From Pseudomonadales bacterium (GTDB taxonomy: Bacteria; Pseudomonadota; Gammaproteobacteria; Pseudomonadales; IMCC2047): a DNA stretch of 8,813 nucleotides. Positions 1-5,563 of the stretch are shown in pieces. The notes under the pieces are model-generated. The model was not told the DNA's origin, did not search any database, and was given only the letters and a program-made list of their open reading frames with translations. The DNA is taken from the NCBI GenBank assembly GCA_021736745.1, contig JAIPFG010000117.1, forward strand, positions 1 to 8,813, written 5' to 3'. Positions within the stretch are counted from its first letter, which is position 1; every line of letters begins with the position of its first letter. A program made the translations under genes and the position numbers.

Positions 1-900
1 ACTCTCTTTATCATGCTTATCGGGTTGGTGATTTTCGTACTCACCCTGGACAATGCCTTATCTGGTGTAAAGTTTTACCTTATCCCTGACATCACCAAAC
101 TGACTCCCTCAGTCATCAGTGGGGCGCTAAGCCAAGCCTTTTTCTCCCTTTCTCTCGGGATGGGTATTTTAATAACCTATGGCTCCTACATGAAACAGGA
201 CAACAGTATTCCTGCTTCCGCTAAAATGGTAGCGCTGGCAGACACTGGCGTTGCCTTCTTGGCAGGCCTACTGATCATTCCCGCTATTTTTTCATTCAAC
301 CCTGACACCAATACTGGAGAGCTGTCGGATTCATCCATTTCTTTAATCTTTAGTTTTTTACCCAAGATATTTCTCGCACTTGAGGCGTCGATAGGCTATT
401 GGGGCGCCAGCATTGTTGCCTCAGCATTTTTCTTACTCGTGTTTTTCGCCGCACTGACTTCTCAAGTATCCATCATGCAAGTCCCGCTCGCCAGTTTACA
501 AGACGAACTCGGATACAGCCGCAGCAAAAGTTTGACCATTCTTTGCGCCAGCGCCAGCGTACTAACACTTTGCTGTATTCTTTCCTTCGGTGATGTAAGT
601 TTTTTGACGTATTTCATCAGTTATGCCGGACAAACCAAATCCTTCTTTGACGTTATCATCGATATTTTTTACGAAACCATATTGCCATTAAACGGTTTCA
701 TTATTTGTCTCTTCGTCACCTACAAATGGAGAAAGGCAAACCTCGATGCTGAGTTGGAGCTCGGCGACCCCAATTACAAGGGATCATTACTGGAAAGATA
801 TGTCACCTTCTCCTTAAGCACCTTGATCCCCTTGGTACTTTTTTTAATTTTCGTCAATACCGTCGCATTGAAATATTTCGGCCTGAGTTTAATCGGCTAG
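1..900 (+). CDS. Neurotransmitter:sodium symporter (SNF/NSS) family transporter, 3' part
   Basis: This is the C-terminal 299 residues of an inner-membrane, sodium-coupled transporter of the LeuT-fold NSS family, which usually imports amino acids or related amines. The reading frame is open to the window edge, so the start lies upstream and the Met codon at 13 is internal. Family signatures are clear. The unwound TM6 segment reads QAFFSLSLGMGILITYGSY (about nt 133-189). The TM8 sodium-site motif ALTSQVSIMQ (about nt 451-480) corresponds to the LeuT region that supplies Na2 ligands. Several further hydrophobic helices follow, and the protein ends inside a last membrane helix (VLFLIFVNTVALKYFG). 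The substrate cannot be told from this part. Only 40 bases separate it from smpB and no terminator hairpin is visible between them, so read-through into smpB is possible. Confidence 0.93.
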   Translation, partial: TLFIMLIGLVIFVLTLDNALSGVKFYLIPDITKLTPSVISGALSQAFFSLSLGMGILITYGSYMKQDNSIPASAKMVALADTGVAFLAGLLIIPAIFSFNPDTNTGELSDSSISLIFSFLPKIFLALEASIGYWGASIVASAFFLLVFFAALTSQVSIMQVPLASLQDELGYSRSKSLTILCASASVLTLCCILSFGDVSFLTYFISYAGQTKSFFDVIIDIFYETILPLNGFIICLFVTYKWRKANLDAELELGDPNYKGSLLERYVTFSLSTLIPLVLFLIFVNTVALKYFGLSLIG

Positions 901-926
901 ACGTATTCAAGAGGGCCACATGCCGA

Positions 927-932
927 TATAAT
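927..932 (+). promoter_or_regulatory. Perfect TATAAT -10 element just before smpB
   Basis: The hexamer TATAAT ends eight bases before the smpB ATG. The best -35 at 17-bp spacing is tattca (904-909), which is weak (3 of 6). If this -10 is used, transcription would begin around 938-940, giving an almost leaderless mRNA. That agrees with the lack of any Shine-Dalgarno-like sequence in the cccgcgcc stretch before the start. The promoter call is inferred from sequence alone. Confidence 0.4.
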
Positions 933-940
933 CCCGCGCC

Positions 941-1420
941 ATGGCTAAAAAGCAGAAAACATCACCCGGCACCATTGCGCTCAATAAAAAAGCGCGCCAC
1001 GAGTACCACATCGAAGAAAAGTTCGAAGCGGGATTAGTTTTAGCTGGATGGGAGGTGAAAAGTCTCCGAGCAGGAAAGGCCCAACTCACAGAGAGCTACG
1101 TTCTTTTAAAAGACAGTGAGGCTTGGCTACTTGGCGCACACATAACACCGCTGAATACTGCCTCAACCCATGTCATTGCCGATCCTACCCGAACACGCAA
1201 ATTGCTGCTTAATCAAAAAGAACTCAGCAAACTATTTAGCGCAACAGAGCAGAAAGGTCATACCTGTGTGCCACTTGCGCTCTATTGGAAGAAAAACCTG
1301 GTAAAGTGCGAAATTGCGCTCGTTACAGGTAAAAAGAAACATGATAAGCGCGCTACCGAAAAGGAACGCGACTGGAATCGCGAAAAGCAACGCATCGTTA
1401 GGCATGACGCCAAACATTAA
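941..1420 (+). CDS. smpB: SsrA-binding protein SmpB
   Basis: SmpB binds the tRNA-like domain of tmRNA and delivers alanyl-tmRNA to ribosomes stalled on mRNAs lacking a stop codon (trans-translation, cytoplasm). The 159-residue length is normal for the family. The N-terminal basic segment (residues 1-20) is followed by the OB-fold core with the family motif GWEVKSLRAGK (36-46) and ESYV (51-54). Further on are the THVIADPTRTRKLLL region (76-90) and the GKKKHDKR motif (130-137). The basic C-terminal tail (138-159, ending RIVRHDAKH) is the part known to enter the mRNA channel. Its partner ssrA lies 170 bases downstream on the same strand, a common arrangement. The start is chosen because MAKKQK is the usual SmpB N-terminus. 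No ribosome-binding site is seen in front of it. Confidence 0.98.
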   Translation: MAKKQKTSPGTIALNKKARHEYHIEEKFEAGLVLAGWEVKSLRAGKAQLTESYVLLKDSEAWLLGAHITPLNTASTHVIADPTRTRKLLLNQKELSKLFSATEQKGHTCVPLALYWKKNLVKCEIALVTGKKKHDKRATEKERDWNREKQRIVRHDAKH

Positions 1421-1484
1421 AACCAAAAAACTGCCTAGTGAACTTACAGCACAAAATATAATCCAATCCTTGGCTAGTTTGGCC

Positions 1485-1490
1485 TATAAT
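1485..1490 (+). promoter_or_regulatory. Likely -10 element of the ssrA promoter
   Basis: A perfect TATAAT lies 100 bases before the mature tmRNA 5' end and predicts transcription starting near 1497. No good -35 is found at 16-18 bp (the nearest TTGG-like hexamer, TTGGCT at 1470-1475, is too close). A second perfect TATAAT sits at 1457-1462, also without a convincing -35. Either could drive the precursor. An AT-rich stretch (1451-1462) precedes the downstream box. Confidence 0.5.
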
Positions 1491-1495
1491 AGCCA

Positions 1496-1508
1496 CGCTC
1501 TTTAACAA
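1496..1508 (+). promoter_or_regulatory. boxA-like Nus-factor element in the tmRNA leader
   Basis: The 13 bases CGCTCTTTAACAA match the boxA consensus of E. coli rRNA leaders (TGCTCTTTAACAA) at every position after the first, and the general CGCTCTTTA consensus of lambda-type nut sites exactly. In those settings boxA RNA binds NusB-NusE and supports processive antitermination. Here it lies six to eight bases after the TATAAT at 1485, so it would sit at or next to the 5' end of the ssrA precursor, or further inside if the upstream start is used. The function at this locus is inferred from the match alone. Confidence 0.5.
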
Positions 1509-1517
1509 CTCGATAGC

Positions 1518-1544
1518 GCATCAAGATACAGATCCCATTGATGC
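1518..1544 (+). other. tmRNA leader hairpin 1
   Basis: A perfect 7-bp inverted repeat, GCATCAA (1518-1524) and TTGATGC (1538-1544), encloses a 13-base loop. It starts nine bases after the boxA-like element and ends at the base where the next hairpin begins, so the two stems could stack. It lacks a U-tract and is not a terminator. Confidence 0.55.
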
Positions 1545-1590
1545 TGAACTTCGCTGAGTGCTTTGCTTTGAAAGCACCCAGCGAAGTTCA
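1545..1590 (+). other. tmRNA leader hairpin 2, abutting the mature 5' end
   Basis: A long near-perfect stem is present. TGAACTTCGCTG (1545-1556) pairs fully with CAGCGAAGTTCA (1579-1590), one A-C mismatch follows, and GTGCTTT (1558-1564) pairs fully with AAAGCAC (1571-1577) around a 6-base loop. The stem totals 19 base pairs. Its last base directly precedes G1 of the tRNA-like acceptor stem, so the leader stem and the acceptor stem could stack end to end. No U-tract follows, which argues against a terminator. A role in 5' maturation (RNase P or RNase III) is an inference. Confidence 0.75.
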
Positions 1591-1947
1591 GGGGGCGATT
1601 CTGGATTCGACGTGGGTTACAAACCTCCGGGTGCATGCCGAGATGACAGCCAATCTCGTTAATCCAAAGCTGTAATAGTTATAGTCGCAAACGACGAAAA
1701 CTACGCTCTAGCAGCTTAAACCCTGTTAGCGGTTGATACTGGATGCTAGTAAACAGGACTCAACTGTCATATAGAACTAGATCGCAGCAAAGCGTGCCTG
1801 AAGCAGCGCTGCTAAACACTTTTCAGGATCGCTATTATCGTCCCGCCCGCTGGGCTGATAACGGTTAACTCAATAAGCGGACCTAAGCATGTAGAGCCTC
1901 GAGCAGCGGACTGACGGACGCGGGTTCAAATCCCCCCGCCTCCACCA
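1591..1947 (+). ncRNA. ssrA: Transfer-messenger RNA (tmRNA, SsrA)
   Basis: tmRNA acts as both a tRNA(Ala) and an mRNA to free stalled ribosomes and mark the unfinished protein for proteolysis, working with SmpB. The 5' end GGGGGCGATTCTGGATTCGACG is the typical tmRNA start. GGGGGCG (1591-1597) pairs with CGCCTCC (1937-1943), followed by ACCA with an encoded CCA (1945-1947). The tag reading frame (1687-1719) follows the conserved TAGTC element. It runs from the GCA resume codon to TAA and encodes ANDENYALAA, ending in the LAA degron. The 357-nt length is close to the 363 nt of E. coli. The T-loop is TTCAAAT (1925-1931). One oddity is that T-stem strands GCGGG (1920-1924) and CCCCC (1932-1936) leave a C-C mismatch at the second pair. 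The mature ends are predicted by homology. Confidence 0.97.
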
Positions 1948-1951
1948 ATTT

Positions 1952-1985
1952 AAAAAGGCCAACCGAAAACGGTTGGCCTTTTTTA
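1952..1985 (+). terminator. Rho-independent terminator of ssrA, possibly bidirectional
   Basis: A 14-bp perfect stem has AAAAAGGCCAACCG (1952-1965) pairing with CGGTTGGCCTTTTT (1970-1983) around an AAAA loop, and runs into a T-tract. It starts four bases after the encoded CCA. The A-tract on the left arm makes a T-tract on the other strand, so it could also stop transcripts from the convergent DUF2789 gene, which ends 92 bases away. Confidence 0.93.
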
Positions 1986-2076
1986 TTACACCTGCTTTCC
2001 TAAAAATATTTGCCAATCTTTCGACTTCGTTATATTTGTAAGTTTTATTCAAATAAAATTTCCACTCTCTCGTCCC

Positions 2077-2307
2077 TTAATTGCGAAGTTGGGCATCCAT
2101 TTGATCAACTATTTCCGCCCAATCGGAATCAGCGGCCAAGGCTTCTTTCAAAAACTGCTTTTGCCCATTGGTGAAAAAAGAAGCATCAATCAATGGCGCG
2201 TCACTATCTAGTTTATGCTGTTTAAAAAAAGACTCTATCTCGTCGCTACTGCTAGGCAGCCCCAACTGGAGAAACAGTTCGGTCATAGGGTGAAATTGAT
2301 TATCCAT
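2077..2307 (-). CDS. DUF2789 family protein
   Basis: This small 76-residue soluble protein is recognised as DUF2789, a family seen mostly in gammaproteobacteria and without a known function. The N-terminal part (MTELFLQLGLPSS, residues 8-20), the acidic middle (DSDAPLIDASFF, 34-45) and the C-terminal helix (ADSDWAEIVDQMDAQLRN, 59-76) fit the family, including the ADxDWAE...LD.xLR ending. It has no signal peptide or membrane segment. A GGAG Shine-Dalgarno (complement of 2318-2321) lies ten bases before the ATG and supports the start. A TATACT-like -10 (complement of 2332-2337) with a poor -35 may be its promoter. The gene converges on ssrA across the terminator at 1952-1985. No neighbour suggests a role. 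Confidence 0.85.
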   Translation of the reverse strand: MDNQFHPMTELFLQLGLPSSSDEIESFFKQHKLDSDAPLIDASFFTNGQKQFLKEALAADSDWAEIVDQMDAQLRN

Positions 2308-2413
2308 GGTTGTTTGACTCCACTGGTCATAAGTATATTCTTCGCCTATTGAAAACAGGCGGCTTTGCCCTCTCCAAGATTAAAAAGAAAAGGCGGCAGT
2401 AACATTAATGATA

Positions 2414-2444
2414 CCAAGCCACCTCCCTCTCTAAAGTGACTTGG
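2414..2444 (-). other. Hairpin downstream of the DUF1269-like gene
   Basis: On the minus strand CCAAGTCAC and GTGGCTTGG form a 9-bp stem with one T-G wobble around a 13-base loop, 18 bases after the stop of the membrane-protein gene. No T-tract follows, so it is not a classical terminator. It could protect the mRNA 3' end or act with Rho. Nothing further can be said from the sequence. Confidence 0.35.
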
Positions 2445-2462
2445 CCACTCCCTGTACCCGAT

Positions 2463-2993
2463 TCACATCCTGAGAGCACCCATATGCCCTTTAAACGGGT
2501 TAATCAGTATCGAATCTTCACCCGACATTTTTGCTTCTGGGTAATATCGCTTCATGGTTGTTTTGATTTTCGTTTCTTCGTTCTTGTGTACATCCACCAT
2601 AATGAGATATTTGCCGGCCTCGATATCATTATGAAATCGAGCGATTTTATAATTTTCATGGGTTAGGCCAATTAATGCCCCTAGCCAAGTCCCGAATAAT
2701 GCACCTATCAATAACATTAGCGGTAAAGACAACGCAGGATACCCCGAAGCAGAATTGATGGTAATACACAACGTCAATCCAATAATTACTCCGATAATGG
2801 TTCCTCGCAGTGCACTGTGAACCACATCAAATTCATGTAAATAATTGGCTGAATGAATATGATGTCTGTAGAGACCGACACGATCCTTGCTAAGCACATG
2901 AAAATGCCAGTCTGAAATCCCTTTCTGGTGCATGTCGTTGGCAATATGTTCCGCACTATCTACATCTGAAGTAATATAGTAGAGGCGCTTCAT
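2463..2993 (-). CDS. Small two-helix membrane protein, DUF1269-like
   Basis: This 176-residue inner-membrane protein resembles the DUF1269-type proteins of Pseudomonas and relatives, which have no established function. Residues 1-60 form a soluble region beginning MKRLYYITSDVDSAEHIAND, with the family feel of a short alpha/beta domain (WHFHVLS at 29-35). Two hydrophobic Gly-rich segments follow, at about 62-81 (TIIGVIIGLTLCI) and 88-110 (LMLLIGALFGTWLGALIGL). A second soluble part has IEAGKYLIMVDV (124-135), which echoes the N-terminal strand. The start is placed at 2993 because AAGGAGG lies five to eight bases before that ATG. An in-frame ATG 18 codons upstream (3047) has no ribosome-binding site. 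Expression appears independent of its neighbours. The family assignment is from memory and moderate. Confidence 0.7.
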   Translation of the reverse strand: MKRLYYITSDVDSAEHIANDMHQKGISDWHFHVLSKDRVGLYRHHIHSANYLHEFDVVHSALRGTIIGVIIGLTLCITINSASGYPALSLPLMLLIGALFGTWLGALIGLTHENYKIARFHNDIEAGKYLIMVDVHKNEETKIKTTMKRYYPEAKMSGEDSILINPFKGHMGALRM

Positions 2994-3083
2994 GGTAACC
3001 TCCTTCTCCGGAAAATGGTCAACCCAACAGAGGAAGTGCTTATCCATTACACCGGAATTTTTTGCAGATTAGGCCAAATTAGA

Positions 3084-3209
3084 TCAATCGAAACGACGTT
3101 TGTTCCAGTTGATTGCAGGGATATAGAGGTATTCACTTAATTCTTGTGGAATGCCCGCACGTCGTGCGTTTTCCATCATGACTGAAGTAACTTTCCTAAC
3201 GGCTAGGCA
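3084..3209 (-). pseudogene. Protein-like 42-codon frame after the chaN amber stop
   Basis: The reading frame continues in phase from the TAG that ends chaN, through 41 sense codons to a TGA at 3084-3086. The tail looks like real protein rather than noise. It includes ARRAGIPQELSEYLYIPA and ends NWNKRRFD, in normal codon usage. It could be made on its own from the double ATG at 3174-3179 (31 residues or fewer), with AGGAA 14 bases upstream. Other possibilities are the remnant of a deleted gene (the helix-Gly-(I/L)-Pro pattern loosely recalls the C-terminus of gamma-glutamylcyclotransferase-like proteins) or a read-through extension of ChaN. I do not firmly recognise it. Confidence 0.35.
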
Positions 3210-4226
3210 CTATTGGCATTTTTCACGATTCTTCATGCGTTTTTCCATTTGTCCTTGCATCCATTGTTGGCGGTTTTCATCCTTTACAAATTTATCCGGT
3301 AGCGGGGACACCAATAGCAAAATACTTCCCTTTTCCTTCTCCTGCTTGAGTAATTCATCTGAGCTGCCAAGCAAGGACACGGTATGGATCACCGCAACTT
3401 TTAACTCAGGCATCCTTTTCAGTAACCGTTCGACAGCTCCCTGAAATTCACTCGAATGGAAATTTCCGTTCAGATGCAAAACTTGACGAAGTTGGTGTTT
3501 GAGGTGCTCGGCTATAGATTCTGCCATGGTATCGTCACGGGTAGCCTGCGCTGCATAGCCGCGCAAAAACATCGCCTGCATGGTTTTATTCTGCTCATCA
3601 GAGCCATTGCCATGAACAGATTCTGTTTGCATAAAATCAATAAATCGCTTGCGGTAAGTACTGGCTGAGATATCAATGTCTTTCGCCACGTATCCCCGTT
3701 CCTGTGCCGATAGGTTATCCAATGCCGATAACCCTTTCCGTCCCACGCAGACAACTATCGATTTCGGGGCATTTGCGGCAATGACGGGAAAATGTTTATT
3801 CTTTGCGTATTCGACTAGAGGCCGATACGACGTCTCATAATTATCCCAGGCACGCCCTTTGTCGATCAGGTATTGCTCACCGATGGCACCCGTAAGATAC
3901 TCGTCTAATAATTCTTGAGTATCACGTTCAAATTGTTCCAGGCTTAAAGTCAGAGGCTTACCTAAACTCGCCAATGCTTGAAATAACTCCATTTGTGCCA
4001 AGTGGACAGCGGGATGGGTATGCAGCTCACCAAAAAAGATAACATCGTAATCATGCAATGCCTGGGCAATATCGGCTGTACTAGTCTCCGTATTGAGATT
4101 GTTGGGTTGGACCCATTGATAAGAATACAGCGTATCCAGAGAATCTCCGGGGATCGCCGTTTTAATGCTACAGCCTGAAAAAAACAATGGCGACAAGATG
4201 CCAATGAGTAATTGGAAGTTCTTCAT
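3210..4226 (-). CDS. ChaN family lipoprotein (putative haem/iron-associated)
   Basis: This 338-residue protein belongs to the ChaN family of the Tiki/TraB-like fold. A Campylobacter member binds haem and is linked to iron uptake, so an envelope role with haem or iron is inferred. A lipoprotein signal peptide (residues 1-18) with a lipobox ending FFSGC places the lipidated Cys at 19. Family motifs are the GELHTHPAVH segment (about 61-70), the SLEQFERDTQ segment (about 93-102), NYETSYRPLVEYA (about 129-141), NAPKSIVV (about 151-158) and LNGNFHSSE (about 257-265). The start is placed at 4226 because it gives a compact signal peptide. A GTG at 4274 would add 16 residues, but it sits only about eight bases after the predicted transcription start. 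The upstream TATAAT (complement of 4289-4294) is a likely -10. The gene ends with TAG, followed in frame by a further protein-like stretch. Confidence 0.87.
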   Translation of the reverse strand: MKNFQLLIGILSPLFFSGCSIKTAIPGDSLDTLYSYQWVQPNNLNTETSTADIAQALHDYDVIFFGELHTHPAVHLAQMELFQALASLGKPLTLSLEQFERDTQELLDEYLTGAIGEQYLIDKGRAWDNYETSYRPLVEYAKNKHFPVIAANAPKSIVVCVGRKGLSALDNLSAQERGYVAKDIDISASTYRKRFIDFMQTESVHGNGSDEQNKTMQAMFLRGYAAQATRDDTMAESIAEHLKHQLRQVLHLNGNFHSSEFQGAVERLLKRMPELKVAVIHTVSLLGSSDELLKQEKEKGSILLLVSPLPDKFVKDENRQQWMQGQMEKRMKNREKCQ

Positions 4227-4288
4227 ACTAACGTTTCTTGAGTGCTGAGGAAAAGAACTCAAACTCACTGTCACTATTCTCTCTAAAG

Positions 4289-4294
4289 ATTATA
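4289..4294 (-). promoter_or_regulatory. -10 element for the chaN-family gene
   Basis: A perfect TATAAT on the minus strand lies in an AT-rich stretch and predicts transcription starting around 4282, giving a leader of about 56 bases before the ATG at 4226. No strong -35 is seen at the expected spacing. This placement argues against the GTG start at 4274. No convincing Fur site is visible here despite the likely iron link. Confidence 0.4.
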
Positions 4295-4411
4295 AAAATA
4301 TTTTTGCCGAAAGCATGACCACAGAGGCGGTGATTGATGATAGTAACAAGATAGCGCCAATGGGTGAAAAAATTTCATCCAGAATAAAGCACTCAAAGGT
4401 TCAGCCCAAAT

Positions 4412-4440
4412 AAAAAGGGTTACCTGAGGCAACCCTTTTT
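4412..4440 (-). terminator. Rho-independent terminator after the tandem GNAT gene
   Basis: A perfect 10-bp stem (AAAAAGGGTT at 4412-4421 with AACCCTTTTT at 4431-4440) has a 9-base loop and ends in a T-tract on the minus strand. It lies 26 bases after the stop of the GNAT gene, separating it from the chaN promoter. The symmetric A/T ends would allow action in both directions, but no + strand gene needs it. Confidence 0.88.
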
Positions 4441-4466
4441 ACAGACAAAATACGATTGCCGCCCGA

Positions 4467-5432
4467 TTAGTCCAACGACTTATTCAACACTAAATTCTGA
4501 GTCGCTTTAAATCCACAGCCACTTAAAAATTCCAATAACCCGAAACTTTCCCAATGTACCTGAGTTTGGATATTGTTTACCTGCAAGCCTGATAAATTAA
4601 CCATTAACTGCGATAACAAAGCATGCCCCACACCCGCTCGATGGTAATCTGGGTTAACGCCAATGGTATCCAGCACGGCCGAAGGCTCCAACTGACCAAA
4701 TTCACCGTAATCCAGTCTTACCATTGCAAAACCAACGATGGTATTATCCTGCTCAACAACTAAAGACACCCGAATACCGGAATCATTTAATACTTCTGAT
4801 ATTTTGGTTTTGTAGAAATTGGTACGATCTTCGCCAGTAAGTTTTTTATCAACGCGGACAACACCGTCCAAATCCGATTCTTTCATCGTACGTACAGGAA
4901 TACTGTCTCTAAACAAGGAGACATAATCGTTATTCGCGCCATCCTGATAACGGGGTGACTCCGGGTCACCTCCATCAAACGAAGGTTGGGCTTCACATTC
5001 GCGGCTAACGACTATCGATGGCAAAAGTTTGAAACCAGCGGAAGAGAAATATCCGGTCAGCCCAGTATCACCCCAATCAATCATGGTTCTGATATTTTTA
5101 ATGGACTGTTTAAGCATGCGCCTTTCAAGCTCTTCCATCATTAAGGTCGCAACGCCGCCTTCGCGATATGCTTTGGCAACACCGATTACATCCACCTCTG
5201 CAATACGCTCGTTGATACCAAACGCCCCATCTTCAATTCTAACAAAGCTAAAGCCGATCAGTTCCCCTTCCACTAATGCGGCACAGGTAATAAGCGACTC
5301 TGGGGAAGCTAATGCAATCTCTAACCGCTTTTCATAAAAGGCTCGGCGAGACCTACCAATAATTTCTGCATCAATTAAAACTACTTTTTCAAGATCTTCT
5401 GGATGGAGGGAGCGAAGGTCGATATTAGTCAT
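4467..5432 (-). CDS. Tandem-GNAT acetyltransferase
   Basis: This 321-residue cytoplasmic protein is made of two GNAT (GCN5-related N-acetyltransferase) domains, which transfer acetyl from acetyl-CoA to an amine; the substrate is unknown. Domain 1 (about 4-145) has the acetyl-CoA motif A as DVIGVAKAYREGGVATLMMEE (81-101, pyrophosphate loop YREGGVA). Domain 2 (about 179-318) has DTIGVNPDYHRAGVGHALLSQ (255-275). The halves match along their length. Both start with a motif of the form R-x-(L/M)-x-x-x-D-L, both have a G(R/E)(S/D)R..FY segment near residues 26 and 200, and both end W.x..GL..(Y/F)(F/L)S..GFK. This shows duplication and fusion of a single-domain ancestor. Both acetyl-CoA loops look intact. 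AGGA about ten bases before the ATG supports the start. It has its own terminator. Confidence 0.9.
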   Translation of the reverse strand: MTNIDLRSLHPEDLEKVVLIDAEIIGRSRRAFYEKRLEIALASPESLITCAALVEGELIGFSFVRIEDGAFGINERIAEVDVIGVAKAYREGGVATLMMEELERRMLKQSIKNIRTMIDWGDTGLTGYFSSAGFKLLPSIVVSRECEAQPSFDGGDPESPRYQDGANNDYVSLFRDSIPVRTMKESDLDGVVRVDKKLTGEDRTNFYKTKISEVLNDSGIRVSLVVEQDNTIVGFAMVRLDYGEFGQLEPSAVLDTIGVNPDYHRAGVGHALLSQLMVNLSGLQVNNIQTQVHWESFGLLEFLSGCGFKATQNLVLNKSLD

Positions 5433-5563
5433 AGCCTTTTTTCCTGTTTAATTTAATTGTAGGGTCGACCAATAGCCGCCCCGAAAGTGATAAGCGCCTT
5501 TCCAAGCCACTTTTTTTAGCCTCTACCAATAAGGATCAGGTATTAGCACTATCATCACTAAAA

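Noticed and set aside
907..1089. Minus-strand 60-residue frame overlapping the smpB start
   Set aside because: It is fully antisense to the conserved smpB coding sequence, with no ribosome-binding site and no recognisable protein features.
1314..1505. Plus-strand 63-residue frame overlapping the smpB end and ssrA promoter
   Set aside because: It is out of frame with smpB and crosses the promoter and boxA-like signals; the composition gives no sign of a protein.
1925..1947. Attachment site for an integrated island at the tmRNA 3' end
   Set aside because: tmRNA genes are common integration sites, but no second copy of the 3' end, no integrase and no mobile-element gene is visible in the rest of the window.
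1870..2052. Minus-strand 60-residue frame containing RRGDLNPRP
   Set aside because: It lies antisense to the tmRNA 3' end and terminator. The RGDLNPRP-type peptide is a known artefact of translating the reverse strand of tRNA/tmRNA T-arms.
2994..3047. 18-codon N-terminal extension of the DUF1269-like protein
   Set aside because: There is no Shine-Dalgarno before the upstream ATG, whereas AAGGAGG sits properly before the internal ATG at 2991-2993, and family members start at MKRLYY-like sequence.
3151..3668. Plus-strand frames antisense to the ChaN-family gene
   Set aside because: They are shadows of a well-supported minus-strand gene with clear family motifs and a signal peptide.
4227..4274. 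GTG start giving a 16-residue extension of the ChaN-family protein
   Set aside because: The extension would put a non-signal-like stretch before a complete lipoprotein signal peptide, and the predicted transcription start is only a few bases upstream.
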